Shown here in pieces: positions 42,501 through 49,769 of a stretch of DNA of 64,000 nt. The notes beneath the pieces are model-generated. The model worked only from the letters and a program-made list of their open reading frames with translations. It was not told where the DNA came from and did no database searches. Position numbers and translations under genes: made by a program. Each line of letters opens with the position of its first letter. Within the stretch, counting starts at the first letter, position 1. Source of the DNA: Mimachlamys varia (taxonomy: Eukaryota > Mollusca > Bivalvia > Pectinida > Pectinidae); the NCBI GenBank assembly GCA_947623455.1, contig OX392532.1, forward strand, positions 27,068,792-27,132,791, read 5' to 3'.

Positions 42501-45500
42501 TCTAACTGTAACAACAACAGACGGGGGACGGCGACTTTCCATCATTAGACATAGTATAGGATTGTCAGTGAGGAGCCACAGTCTAACTGTAACAACAACA
42601 GACAGGGGACGGTGACTTTCCATCATTAGACATAGGAAAGGATTGTCAGTGAGGAGCCACAGTCTAACTGTAACAACAACAGACGGGGGACGGCGACTTT
42701 CCATCATTAGACATAGGAAAGGATTGTCAGTGAGGAGCCACAGTCTAACTGTAACAACAACAGACAGGGGACGGTGACTTTCCATCATTAGACATAGTAT
42801 AGGATTGTCAGTGAGGAGCCGTGGTCTAACTATAACAACAACAGACAGGGGACGGTGACTTTCCATCATTAGACATAGTATAGGATTGTCAGTGAGGAGC
42901 CATGGTCTAACTGTAACAACAACAGACAGGGGACGGTGACTTTCCATCATTAGACATTGTATAGGATTGTCAGTGAGGAGCCATGGTCTAACTGTAACAA
43001 CAACAGACAGGGGACGGTGACTTTCCATCATTAGACAAAGTACAGGATTGTCAGTGAGGAGCCATGGTCTAACTGTAACAACAACAGACAGGGGACGGTG
43101 ACTTTCCATCATTAGACATTGTAAAGGATTGTCAGTGAGGAGCCATGGTCTAACTGTAACAACAACAGACAGGGGACGGTGACTTTCCATCATTAGACAT
43201 TGTATAGGATTGTCAGTGAGGGGCCATGGTCTAACTGTAACAACAACAGACAGGGGACGGCGACTTTCCATCATTAGACATAGTATAGGATTGTCAGTGA
43301 GGGGCCGTGGTCTAACTGTAACAACAACAGACAGGGGACGGCGACTTTCCATCATTAGACATTGTATAGGATTGTCAGTGAGGAGCCATGGTCTAACTGT
43401 AACAACAACAGACAGGGGACGGCGACTTTCCATCATTAGACATAGTATAGGATTGTCAGTGAGGGGCCATGGTCTAACTGTAACAACAACAGACAGGGGA
43501 CGGCGACTTTCCATCATTAGACAGAGTATAGGATTGTCAGTGAGGAGCCATGGTCTAACTGTAACAACAACAGACAGGGAACGGCGACTTTCCATCATTA
43601 GACAGAGTATAGGATTGTCAGTGAGGAGCCATGGTCTAACTGTAACAACAACAGACAGGGGATGGTGACATTCCATCATTAGACATAGTATAGGATTGTC
43701 AGTGAGGGGCCGTGGTCTAACTGTAACAACAACAGACAGGGGATGGTGACATTCCATCATTAGACATAGTATAGGATTGTCAGTGAGGAGCCATGGTCTA
43801 ACTGTAACAACAACAGACAGGGGACGGTGACTTTCCATCATTAGACATTGTATAGGATTGTCAGTGAGGGGCCATGGTCTAACTGTAACAACAACAGACA
43901 GGGGACGGTGACTTTCCATCATTAAATATAGGAAAGGATTGTCAGTGAGGGGCCGTGGTCTAACTGTAACAACAACAGACAGGGGACGGCGACTTTCCAT
44001 CATTAGACAGAGTATAGGATTGTCAGTGAGGAGCCACAGTCTAACTGTAACAACAACAGACAGGGGACGGTGACTTTCCATCATTAGACATAGGAAAGGA
44101 TTGTCAGTGAGGGGCCGTGGTCTAACTGTAACAACAACAGACAGGGGACGGCGACTTTCCATCATTAGACATAGGAAAGGATTGTCAGTGAGGGGCCGTG
44201 GTCTAACTGTAACAACAACAGACAGGGGACGGCGACTTTCCATCATTAGACATAGGAAAGGATTGTCAGTGAGGGGCCGTGGTCTAACTGTAACAACAAC
44301 AGACAGGGGACGGCGACTTTCCATCATTAGACATAGGAAAGGATTGTCAGTGAGGGGCCGTGGTCTAACTGTAACAACAACAGACAGGGGACGGCGACTT
44401 TCCATCATTAGACATAGGAAAGGATTGTCAGTGAGGAGCCATGGTCTAACTGTAACAACAGACAGGGGACGGCGACTTTCCATCATTAGACATAGGAAAG
44501 GATTGTCAGTGAGGGGCCGTGGTCTAACTGTAACAACAACAGACAGGGGACGGCGACTTTCCATCATTAGACATAGGAAAGGATTGTCAGTGAGGGGCCG
44601 TGGTCTAACTGTAACAACAACAGACAGGGAACGGCGACTTTCCATCATTAGACATAGGAAAGGATTGTCAGTGAGGGGCCGTGGTCTAACTGTAACAACA
44701 ACAGACAGGGGACGGCGACTTTCCATCATTAGACATAGTATAGGATTGTCAGTGAGGGGCCGTGGTCTAACTGTAACAACAACAGACAGGGGACGGCGAC
44801 TTTCCATCATTAGACATAGTATAGGATTGTCAGTGAGGGGCCGTGGTCTAACTGTAACAACAACAGACAGGGGACGGTGACTTTCAATCATTGGACATGG
44901 TATAGGATTGTCAGTGAGGAGCCATGGTCTAACTGTAACAACAACAGACAGGGGACGGTGACTTTCCATCATTAGACATTGTATAGGATTGTCAGTGAGG
45001 AGCCATGGTCTAACTGTAACAACAACAGACAGGGGACGGTGACTTTCCATCATTAGACATTGTATAGGATTGTCAGTGAGGAGCCATGGTCTAACTGTAA
45101 CAACAACAGACAGGGGACGGTGACTTTCCATCATTAGACATAGGAAAGGATTGTCAGTGAGGGGCCGTGGTCTAACTGTAACAACAACAGACAGGGGACG
45201 GTGACTTTCCATCATTAGACATAGTATAGGATTGTCAGTGAGGAGCCACAGTCTAACTGTAACAACAACAGACAGGGGACGGTGACTTTCAATCATTGGA
45301 CATGGTATAGGATTGTCAGTGAGGAGCCATGGTCTAACTGTAACAACAACAGACAGGGGACGGTGACTTTCCATCATTAGACATTGTATAGGATTGTCAG
45401 TGAGGAGCCATGGTCTAACTGTAACAACAACAGACAGGGGACGGTGACTTTCCATCATTAGACATTGTATAGGATTGTCAGTGAGGAGCCATGGTCTAAC

Positions 45501-48074
45501 TGTAACAACAACAGACAGGGGACGGTGACTTTCCATCATTAGACATAGGAAAGGATTGTCAGTGAGGGGCCGTGGTCTAACTGTAACAACAACAGACAGG
45601 GGACGGTGACTTTCCATCATTAGACATTGTATAGGATTGTCAGTGAGGAGCCATGGTCTAACTGTAACAACAACAGACAGGGGACGGTGACTTTCCATCA
45701 TTAGACATAGGAAAGGATTGTCAGTGAGGGGCCATGGTCTAACTGTAACAACAACAGACAGGGGACGGCGACTTTCCATCATTAGACATAGGAAAGGATT
45801 GTCAGTGAGGGGCCGTGGTCTAACTGTAACAACAACAGACAGGGGACGGCGACTTTCCATCATTAGACATAGGAAAGGATTGTCAGTGAGGGGCCGTGGT
45901 CTAACTGTAAACAACAGACAGGGGACGGCGACTTTCCATCATTAGACATAGGAAAGGATTGTCAGTGAGGGGCCGTGGTCTAACTGTAACAACAACAGAC
46001 AGGGGACGGCGACTTTCCATCATTAGACATAGGAAAGGATTGTCAGTGAGGAGCCGTGGTCTAACTATAACAACAACAGACAGGGGACGGTGACTTTCCA
46101 TCATTAGACATAGGATTGTCAGTGAAGAGCAAAAGAAAAGTCCCAAGTTTTCCCATTTGTTACACGTAAAAATAAGATATTGCTTTTTATTGTGATGTCA
46201 AAATCAATGTGACATCATTTTTATCCCAGTACTATAGTGAAGATACCTCATTCTTCTACAACTTCAGTGAAAATACCAAATTTGTCTGAGAATTTCTCAA
46301 TATTTAGTTGGGGAAGATGCAATAAAACTAATTTCGTTACAAAATCTTTCCTATAGAAAATTAGACATGCTATAATATTTAGTCCGAAATATTACACATA
46401 GAGAAATTATTTTCCTATTTCTTATTGAACAGACTTGAAATTTGATACTGTTCTTTCATTTTTCAATTTTTCATTTCAGATTATTTCTTGTTCAGTTATT
46501 TGATACAATGGATTAGGCGACAAGCAATGCCTATGAGTGCACTGACTTACAGAAATCCAATGTATATATATCATTTTAGTGAATTTTGAATATCGAAACC
46601 TTGATAACTTCAAACAAAGTTTTTATATAGATGTTATCTGTATTTCCAGAAATGATTTGCCAATGTACCGGATATTGTATTTTACGACAACAAGGAAGGA
46701 AATTGATACTCGACAATGAGATTATGTAGGTCAACAATAACTGTACATTAGGATGTCACTCGGCCCATAGTTATATGTTACAGTGTACATACTGGCCAGG
46801 GAAGCGGAGGAACAATATTTATGATGACAATGTCACGACCAAGGTTTTCATGTACGGGATAGACAAAAGTATATACAGTAAAACCTCACTTACTCGAACT
46901 TGTGGGGACCTGATCAATAGTTCGAGGAATACATGGTATTCAAGTAATCCGTGGTCGGTTGAATATATACGAACTCGGTCGAGACCAAAAAAACTGTTTG
47001 CCCAATGAGAGGTAAACCAGGTTTTTGTAAGTGGGGTTTTACTGTACATGTTATTTACAAATGATATCATTGTAAAGTGATGTTAATAGGAAAATGAATA
47101 ATTATACATGTATTTCTAATTAAAAACTAGAAATGTCTGTGAGACATAAATGCCCCTGCCCCAATATGAAATTAGTTCTTCATGTCAATTATGTATGCGA
47201 AGTTTGATGACAATCGGATCAGTTAGTAGTTATTTAAATAAGCTGATTACATTACTATGGGATGGGACGGGACGGGACGGGACGGGACGGGACAGACATA
47301 GGTTACACTATATGCCCCCGAATTTCATGGCGAAGGCATAAAAAATAGGTTTCACACAATCATCAACAGAACATGTACCTTGGCCCCTTCTTCCAATCTT
47401 GAGGACTCATAACCTTTGACCTTGTTTTCAGCCTGAGATAACTTATGTGTGAGTTCCTCTATCTGGTCGAGGAACACGACATTCTGATCCTCGGTTTCGG
47501 TCAGTCGTTCTGCCTTGTCCTTCATCAGGGCCTGTGTTTGGCATACAACAACAGACAGAATGAATCACACATGATAATATAGGACTGAACGCTACTCCAA
47601 TAATATGCCCTGTGCACTCGGACAGCATAAAATTGGGAAAAGTTAAAATAATTTAAGATTATTTCAAAATGTTTGAAAAAGAACCTCATATCACAAACTA
47701 TTAATCTTTTCCAAATAAAGGAGTAAATTTCGTTGAGGGATGAGATCAAATCCATACATACTCACATTTAGTCATTGATATTTTTCCCCATTTTACATCG
47801 AAGCACATGTGGAGAAAATACAGGTAATCGCAAATGTTGTATTAAAAAAAAATCCTAAAGAGATCTATTAATAATAATAATGTTTTATCTATTAATATGA
47901 ATTAATATTATTTTTAATTCATGGCCTCAAATATTAATACAATTCAGTGCCAGTAATGAATTTATGAACCTTCAAACCGAACAACTCCTGCTCAAATTTG
48001 TCTGCCCTTTCCTTCTCCCGGCGTAGAGACTTCTCCAGGTCCTTCAGCTTCGCCTCCTCTTCCTCCGTCCTTGA
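303..48074 (-). CDS. CLIP1: CLIP-170-like CAP-Gly linker protein, coiled-coil rod (partial gene, 16 exons)
   Basis: CLIP-170 is a microtubule plus-end tracking protein: N-terminal CAP-Gly domains bind microtubule ends and EB1, a long coiled coil dimerises it, and C-terminal zinc knuckles recruit dynactin/LIS1. Only the coiled-coil part is here. Sixteen exons join in consistent phase and encode about 670 heptad-rich residues full of E, K, Q and L, with no stop. The identification comes from collinear similarity to vertebrate CLIP1 as I remember it: SGDSSKRLSLMNDQL here against SGDNSSQLTKMNDEL, KLKDLEKSLRREKERADK against RIKELEQSLLFEKTKADK, and the VASLEEERSELRDVVRSLEQ segment against [20 protein letters not shown]. 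CAP-Gly exons should lie above 48074 and the zinc-knuckle exons below 303. The introns are unusually rich in minisatellites. A different long coiled-coil protein is possible but less likely, given the collinearity. Confidence 0.8.
508..873 (-). other. CLIP1: intron 15 of the CLIP1-like gene
   Basis: This GT-AG intron of 366 nt is AT-rich. I see no other feature in it. Confidence 0.7.
874..991 (-). CDS. CLIP1: CLIP1-like exon 15
   Basis: This 118-nt exon has a CTCCAG acceptor, a GTAACC donor and phase 2 in, 0 out. It encodes FSKELEKHDAAKTSLQTELD and ends VEAYQKQ. Confidence 0.78.
1656..1741 (-). mobile_element. short foldback element, copy 1 (about 86 bp)
   Basis: The ends tcattcacc and ggtgaat are inverted, and the core contains a second inverted pair (ctcttcca / ttggaagag). 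It belongs to a family of five copies in this window and is in the opposite orientation to the copy at 33619. Confidence 0.65.
2220..2510. repeat. degenerate tandem repeat around catccattaaaactt
   Basis: About seven imperfect copies of a 36-45 bp unit with the core 'catccattaaaacttta' and an 'ccattataac' spacer. Confidence 0.6.
3360..3740. repeat. degenerate dispersed repeat of molluscan type
   Basis: Two related phrases (gtcaaatcaaagatgg and gtcaatatcaaagatgg, each followed by a 'gaaatttgagaaag' or 'atctgagaaagat' type segment) and a 'gacggatgacg' tail resemble old dispersed repeats. There is no ORF. Confidence 0.4.
5737..5988. repeat. 36-bp tandem repeat, 7 copies
   Basis: The unit is aggaccttaggaccatggaa plus agtcacaaagtcctac. 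The first and last copies are the most diverged. The unit length is a multiple of three, which leaves two open frames across the array. Confidence 0.9.
6479..6567 (+). mobile_element. short foldback element, copy 2
   Basis: It runs from acccattcatctctaaaatt to caggggtgaatgagtta and has the same core (ccttggattggaagagttca) as the other copies. Confidence 0.65.
8552..8610. repeat. 14-bp tandem repeat, about 4 copies
   Basis: Imperfect units of the type ggagtatgagtgac lie about 50 nt downstream of the exon 14 donor. Confidence 0.6.
8659..8711 (-). CDS. CLIP1: CLIP1-like exon 14
   Basis: This 53-nt exon has a CTGCAG acceptor, a GTACGT donor and phase 0 in, 2 out. It encodes LEDQNVQLTKDVETLQT. 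Confidence 0.72.
9075..10357. repeat. 44-bp tandem repeat, about 29 copies, carrying the exon 13 donor
   Basis: The unit is ccgtttgaaatagaactatg plus tcctgtgtttataacagtacctac. On the minus strand each unit contains CAAACGG|GTAGGT, identical to the exon 13 border at 10358. Variants (gtcctg, ttcccg, ttccca) are interspersed. The array runs from the donor across most of the intron. Confidence 0.92.
10358..10478 (-). CDS. CLIP1: CLIP1-like exon 13, next to the 44-bp donor array
   Basis: This 121-nt exon has a TTGACAG acceptor, a CGG|GTAGGT donor and phase 2 in, 0 out. It encodes DENKAQVTQLQTKLKDVEGE and ends NLVAEERKR. The last seven coding bases and the donor are part of the 44-bp unit that fills the following intron. 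Confidence 0.78.
10548..10665 (-). mobile_element. diverged V-SINE-type fragment (tail half)
   Basis: It aligns with the SINE at 12891-13085: ggtcattttaattcatgcca, tggtggaagaaagccagag and gaggaaaaaccatcgaccc are recognisable. The tRNA-like head is lost or too diverged. Confidence 0.6.
11212..11306 (-). CDS. CLIP1: CLIP1-like exon 12
   Basis: This 95-nt exon has a TTGTAG acceptor, a GTAAGT donor and phase 0 in, 2 out. It encodes TDKLKMESSQHEETISQL and continues to GALQTQ. Confidence 0.75.
11340..12110. repeat. three to four diverged copies of a dispersed repeat
   Basis: The phrases 'gtaaggggcaataagtc', 'gtaaggggctgtaactctg' and 'gtaaggggcagtaactcttcc' recur, each preceded by a 'tttgaaagagatc' type segment. 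The copies are about 150-300 bp apart and old. They lie in the intron between exons 11 and 12. Confidence 0.5.
12678..12836 (-). CDS. CLIP1: CLIP1-like exon 11
   Basis: This 159-nt exon has an ATTCAG acceptor, a GTATCG donor and phase 0/0. It encodes 53 residues from LQKQKDNAQSEKEAAIGE to KKAEDLQRE. Confidence 0.78.
12891..13085 (-). mobile_element. tRNA-derived SINE with V-domain (V-SINE / RUDI-like)
   Basis: On the minus strand the head reads like a tRNA-Leu/Ser. Box A TGGCCGAGCGGTTAAGG is at about 13075-13059 and box B GGTTGCAAGTTTGAATCC at about 13023-13006, with a long variable arm between them. The head is followed by GGTTTTTCTCCGGGTACTCC and CTTTCCTCC, which is the conserved central domain of the V-SINE superfamily, known in molluscs as RUDI. 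It ends near GACCTTGGCTGTT. SINEs are copied by LINE reverse transcriptase; this one encodes no protein. Confidence 0.8.
13146..13235 (-). mobile_element. short foldback element, copy 3
   Basis: The termini taactcattcaccc and gtgtgaatgagtta are inverted, and the core is ctcttccaatccaggggttgg. It has the same orientation as copy 1. Confidence 0.7.
13473..13676 (-). CDS. CLIP1: CLIP1-like exon 10
   Basis: This 204-nt exon has a TCTCTAG acceptor, a GTAAGA donor and phase 0/0. It encodes 68 residues from FEKEKAEKQVKRLEGEKE to EKSNKSKKE. It is coiled coil without stops. Confidence 0.8.
13915..15209. repeat. 60-bp tandem repeat, 21 copies downstream of exon 9, each with coding end and donor
   Basis: Each unit, read on the minus strand, holds GTGTTAGACACCATCACC, then a segment ending GCTTTACAG|GTGGGTC, then AAAGGTCAT. 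The first 39 nt equal the exon 9 3' end. The unit length is a multiple of three and has no stop, so ORFs of 377 and 243 codons span the array. Three spacings are 68-70 bp (near 14850-14960, 15000-15020 and 15140) and shift the frame. Confidence 0.93.
15210..15425 (-). CDS. CLIP1: CLIP1-like exon 9, whose 3' end is copied into a 60-bp array
   Basis: This 216-nt exon has an ATTGCAG acceptor, a CAG|GTGGGT donor and phase 0/0. It encodes 72 residues from QRALDKANNKMKTKSEDF to DTITIEKDALQ. The last 39 coding nt and the donor are repeated 21 more times downstream. Use of the next donor would add 60 nt in frame. Confidence 0.78.
15426..17157 (-). other. CLIP1: intron 8 of the CLIP1-like gene
   Basis: The intron holds the 42-bp array at 16335-16925 and a remnant at 17045-17095 reading ttgtttgtttgtttgagctt, which resembles a molluscan repeat tail. 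There is otherwise nothing I recognise. Confidence 0.6.
16335..16925. repeat. 42-bp tandem repeat, about 14 copies, with 3-unit higher-order pattern
   Basis: The unit is tcaggcttagctggctcaac plus aacattatataaacacttagca. The variant 'aaatactaagcatcagg' recurs every 126 bp near 16658, 16784 and 16910, so triplets of units were duplicated together. One copy near 16605 is shortened. Confidence 0.92.
17158..17323 (-). CDS. CLIP1: CLIP1-like exon 8
   Basis: This 166-nt exon has a TTTTCAG acceptor, a GTAAGT donor and phase 2 in, 0 out. It encodes 55 residues from KIQELQTDLSNSTQKW to SFRSQIEDM, all coiled coil. It follows exon 7 directly in frame, matching the vertebrate order (KERDVEELQLKLTKANEN). 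Confidence 0.8.
18865..19335. repeat. 42-bp tandem repeat, about 11 copies
   Basis: The unit is ctccaaactccagacagact plus cacaatctgaatctcagggact. The left edge copies are the most diverged. It is unrelated in sequence to the other 42-bp array. Confidence 0.9.
22569..22595 (-). CDS. CLIP1: possible 27-nt cassette microexon of the CLIP1-like gene
   Basis: Inside the 13.8-kb intron a 27-nt stretch is flanked by a TTTTCAG acceptor and a GTATGA donor. Its phase is 2 in, 2 out, so it can be included or skipped without changing frame. Included, it would insert nine residues, about PVAEQDPQR. Nothing but splice sites and phase supports it, so it may be chance. Confidence 0.3.
25309..25495 (-). mobile_element. 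pogo/Tigger-like MITE, copy 1 (about 187 bp)
   Basis: It is bounded by TA and has ends tacagcaaaatcccactt and gtgggggtttactgta, inverted relative to each other. Its reverse complement aligns along its length with the copy at 46874 (gaggaatacatggtattc is shared). There is no ORF. Confidence 0.7.
26066..26132. repeat. 22-bp tandem repeat, 3 copies
   Basis: The unit is ctcaaaatcgattaaactag plus ag, and the copies differ by one or two bases. Confidence 0.75.
27405..27965. repeat. about 52-bp imperfect tandem repeat, about 10 copies
   Basis: The core is atcagatcatggacagccag plus acatctacagcaagagttag. Variants include 'gacaccccgacatctac' and 'aactgccagatatct'. Unit length varies. Confidence 0.85.
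29501..29735. mobile_element. long foldback element with 45-bp arms
   Basis: The left arm 29501-29545 starts catgaaactgttctcatgct and the right arm 29691-29735 is its near-perfect reverse complement (ending agaacggtttcatg). The loop is about 145 bp. It is a MITE-like hairpin without ORF. Confidence 0.75.
31140..31228 (-). CDS. CLIP1: CLIP1-like exon 7, the most diagnostic exon
   Basis: This 89-nt exon has a TCAAAG acceptor, a GTTAGT donor and phase 0 in, 2 out. It encodes ELQMSDMMKNSGDSSKRLSL followed by MNDQLTERN. The run SGDSSKRLSLMNDQL is the best match in the window to vertebrate CLIP1 (SGDNSSQLTKMNDEL). It is followed by a 13.8-kb intron. Confidence 0.85.
33376..33457 (+). mobile_element. 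short foldback element, copy 4 (diverged)
   Basis: It reads atccatccctgaaattttat through ttgaactggaagagttt to tcagggaagaatgagttt. It is only 160 bp from copy 5 and in the same orientation. Confidence 0.6.
33619..33709 (+). mobile_element. short foldback element, copy 5
   Basis: It reads taacacattcacccctgg through ttgaattggaagagttcaa to cagggttgaatgaatta and is close to the family consensus. Confidence 0.7.
34006..34200. mobile_element. foldback element (about 195 bp)
   Basis: The left half begins ctggccccagttttatct and the right half ends gctgaaacttgggccag; the halves are imperfect reverse complements (for example acttaaggaaattcct / gggaatttcctaaagtt). It has a short central loop and no ORF. 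Confidence 0.7.
34389..34456 (-). CDS. CLIP1: CLIP1-like exon 6
   Basis: This 68-nt exon has a GTTGTAG acceptor, a GTAAGT donor and phase 1 in, 0 out. It encodes LQRQVDSSKDKEQQLTDEK followed by NQL, typical of a coiled coil. Confidence 0.72.
34500..34874. repeat. 39-43-bp tandem repeat, 9 copies, carrying exon 5 coding end and donor
   Basis: On the minus strand each unit reads ACAGAAATACAGAAACTCAA and then ...CAG|GTAAG or ...CAG|GTAAC. This reproduces the last ~37 nt of exon 5 plus its donor. Some units lack four bases after the donor. The unit length shifts frame, unlike the 60-bp array. Confidence 0.88.
34875..34958 (-). CDS. CLIP1: CLIP1-like exon 5, whose 3' end is copied into an array
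   Basis: This 84-nt exon has a TTAACAG acceptor and a CAG|GTAAGT donor, phase 1/1. It encodes LSAQLANSGDASNSLNTEIQ and continues KLKSQIS. About 37 nt of its 3' end, with the donor, recur nine more times immediately downstream (34500-34874), so several competing donors exist and the border chosen here is the first one on the transcript. Confidence 0.7.
35055..35525. repeat. about 60-bp tandem repeat, 8 copies
   Basis: The unit is tgaccttgaccttaggggaa plus tgtatctgatattgttaccaggtacatgatacccc. Copies vary between about 54 and 66 bp. It lies in intron 4. Confidence 0.88.
35629..35686 (-). CDS. CLIP1: CLIP1-like exon 4
   Basis: This short 58-nt exon has a CCCCAG acceptor, a GTAAGT donor and phase 0 in, 1 out. 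It encodes NEEVKTSTIRRQKLQETID plus one base. The phase fits the next exon, which supports it despite its length. Confidence 0.65.
35687..41498 (-). other. CLIP1: intron 3 of the CLIP1-like gene (5.8 kb)
   Basis: Strongly AT-rich with long T and A runs and a 23-bp array. No exon candidate fits the reading frame. Confidence 0.6.
37785..38175. repeat. 23-bp AT-rich tandem repeat, about 16 copies
   Basis: The unit is aaatcataaaatcttataat plus ctt. The right edge decays gradually. Confidence 0.9.
41499..41615 (-). CDS. CLIP1: CLIP1-like exon 3
   Basis: This 117-nt exon has a TCTACAG acceptor, a GTAAGT donor and phase 0/0. It encodes 39 residues including KSSKVTELEDTLSLRNREV, close to the vertebrate CLIP1 stretch EKSRIMELEKDLALRVQEV. 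The intron before it holds the 81-bp array. Confidence 0.82.
42010..46125. repeat. 81-bp tandem array, about 51 copies (4.1 kb)
   Basis: The unit runs ggattgtcagtgaggggccg, then tggtctaactgtaacaacaa, then cagacaggggacggcgactt and tccatcattagacatagga. Variants mark individual units (ggccgtgg / agccatgg / agccacag; cggcgac / cggtgac; aggaaagg / agtatagg / ttgtatagg). Two units (42423 and 45907) share the same 2-bp loss (gtaaacaaca). Since 81 is divisible by three and few stops occur, an open frame of 1163 codons spans the part between those units. Confidence 0.96.
46874..47046 (+). mobile_element. pogo/Tigger-like MITE, copy 2 (about 173 bp)
   Basis: The terminal inverted repeats are tacagtaaaacctcactt and aagtggggttttactgta, flanked by TA. 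It is the best-preserved copy in the window and non-coding. Confidence 0.8.
47251..47295. repeat. GGGAC pentanucleotide microsatellite, about 8 copies
   Basis: Uninterrupted gggac units follow 'ctatgggat'. This lies 84 bp beyond the exon 2 donor, at the end of a short dispersed repeat that begins near 47130. Confidence 0.9.
47379..47531 (-). CDS. CLIP1: CLIP1-like exon 2
   Basis: This 153-nt exon has an ACACAG acceptor, a GTACAT donor and phase 0/0. It encodes 51 residues starting ALMKDKAERLTETEDQ and ending SSRLEEGAK. The sequence is coiled coil with a regular L/V/I heptad pattern. Confidence 0.8.
47970..48074 (-). CDS. CLIP1: CLIP1-like exon 1 of those in the window
   Basis: This 105-nt exon has a CTTCAG acceptor, a GTTCAT donor and phase 0/0. 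It encodes 35 residues of charged coiled coil beginning SRTEEEEAKLKDLEKSL and ending ELFGLK. It matches the vertebrate CLIP1 segment around IKELEQSLLFEKTKADKL. It is the most upstream CLIP exon I can find. Confidence 0.8.
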
Positions 48075-48411
48075 CTGAAGGGGGTCGTAAAATAAACAGT
48101 TAATGATCAAACACACTTGTTGGTTAGGGCTATTCTATATAGGATCTATCCTACCCTGTTTAGGGGTAACACCAACAAAATTTCGTTAATAATCAGAGAT
48201 GAAAACAGCCAATTGTGAAAAAGGAGGAAACCCACCTTTTGAAGAGATTTTAATAGGAAATTTTAGAAATTCACATTACAGCAAAATTATCAAAATTAGG
48301 AATTCCTCCTTTTGGAGGAGGATTTTCATCCCTGTAATAATTTACATTGAACAGTAATAGGCGGGAAACCTAACAATGGACAGATATGACTTATTATAAA
48401 AGTACAATTAG

Positions 48412-48589
48412 TACAGTGAAACCTTGTTATCTCGAAGTTGACGGGACCATAGGAAAACTTCAAGTTATCAGAGTATTTGAGTTATAAGAGTATGAATGAT
48501 AGTGTAAAGCTTGGCCGGGCCAACAAAGTACTTCAAATTAAACGTAGTCTTCGAGTTATACGAATTCAAGATAAAGAGATTCTACTGTA
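48412..48589 (+). mobile_element. pogo-type MITE, second subfamily (about 178 bp)
   Basis: The ends tacagtgaaaccttgttat and gataaagagattctactgta are imperfect inverted repeats bounded by TA. The interior has repeated 'gttat-cga' motifs typical of these elements. It differs from the copies at 25309 and 46874. Confidence 0.65.
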
Positions 48590-49084
48590 CTTGAAAACTT
48601 CCTTTAAAAATTGCAAGGTTTTATGTTGTGTTTTGATAATTGCCTACTTTCTTCATTTGAAAGAAAAAAAAAGCCAAGACAAGCTAATTCGTGGAATTTA
48701 TGTCCCCCGCTTCAGGGCCACTTGGGGGGAAACATCATGTGCGAAATTTGGCAATGGAAATTGGCTGAGCCGTTTATGCATTAAACATTTGACTGTCTTA
48801 TGAGGAAATTAGAGCAAATAATATCGTGTGTGAAGTCATTTTTGTACATAATACTGGTTTAGGGCAAGGGAAAGGGCATAATGAATTATATGGAAAGTTA
48901 AAAATTGATCAGAAAACGTGTAATATTTGTAAAATATTATTTCCTCTTGTGACACCTTACAAAATGTGAATGGAATACAAAGATGTATTATGAGGGAATT
49001 GAATAGAAATTGAAAATGTATATATTGGTTATATATTGTATTGTACATGTACTATGAAATAAAGTGTACTGATTGAAATAAAGA

Positions 49085-49760
49085 CACACTCATCCACAGA
49101 AAGTTGAAATACCTGCATCAAAACACTTAATATATGTTACATCATTGCTTGATATGATATTGTACCAAATTTAAAGTAGATTAAATAAATAAAAAACATA
49201 AGAGTTCTGGCATTTTGTACATGATGCCTATATTTCATGATAAAAAGGGGGATAACTCCGTAAAATACGCGCGGAATTTCACGAAAATCGAACTCATTCG
49301 AGATACTTGAATAATAAGTATCCTCAACAAGTTTGATGAAAATCGAATTATTCCTTCAAAAGATAGAGCACGGAAAGCAATTTTTTGTACATAATGCTTT
49401 CATTTGGCAATGAAAGGGACAAAACTCTGTCGGATTCCAAAGAAAGTTGAGATACGACATCCAAACCCGTAATATATGTTAAACATCATTACCTTATATA
49501 ATATTCTACAGAATTTAAAGTGAATTAAATAAAAAACATAAGAGTTATGGCATTTTGTACATGATGCCTATATTTGGTGATAAAAGGGGGATAACTCCAT
49601 AAAATATGCGCGGAATTTCACGAAATTCGAACTCATCCGAGGTACTTGGATGATAAGTATCCTGACCAAGTTTAATGAAAATCGGATTATTCCTTCAAAA
49701 GATAGAGCACGGAAACGAAGTGTGACAGACAGACAGAGGGACGGACGGAGGGACGGACAG
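49085..49760. repeat. two tandem copies of an about 340-bp dispersed repeat with gacagacagac tail
   Basis: The phrases aaaaaacataagagtt, gtacatgatgcctatattt and caaaagatagagcacggaaa occur in both halves about 340 bp apart. The second copy ends in gtgacagacagacagaggga, the tail I associate with very common molluscan dispersed repeats. Confidence 0.65.
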
Positions 49761-49769
49761 AGGGACGGA

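Larger units (their letters stand above)
41616..47378 (-). other. CLIP1: intron 2 of the CLIP1-like gene (5.8 kb)
   Basis: Over 70 percent of this intron is the 81-bp array. The rest holds a pogo-type MITE, a GGGAC microsatellite and AT-rich sequence. Confidence 0.7.

Noticed and set aside
42423..45914. Open frame of 1163 codons on the minus strand, and long plus-strand frames at 43210-43668 and 44101-44880
   Set aside because: They arise because the 81-bp unit is a multiple of three with no stop in these frames. Both strands are open, there are no splice or start signals, and the whole array lies in an intron.
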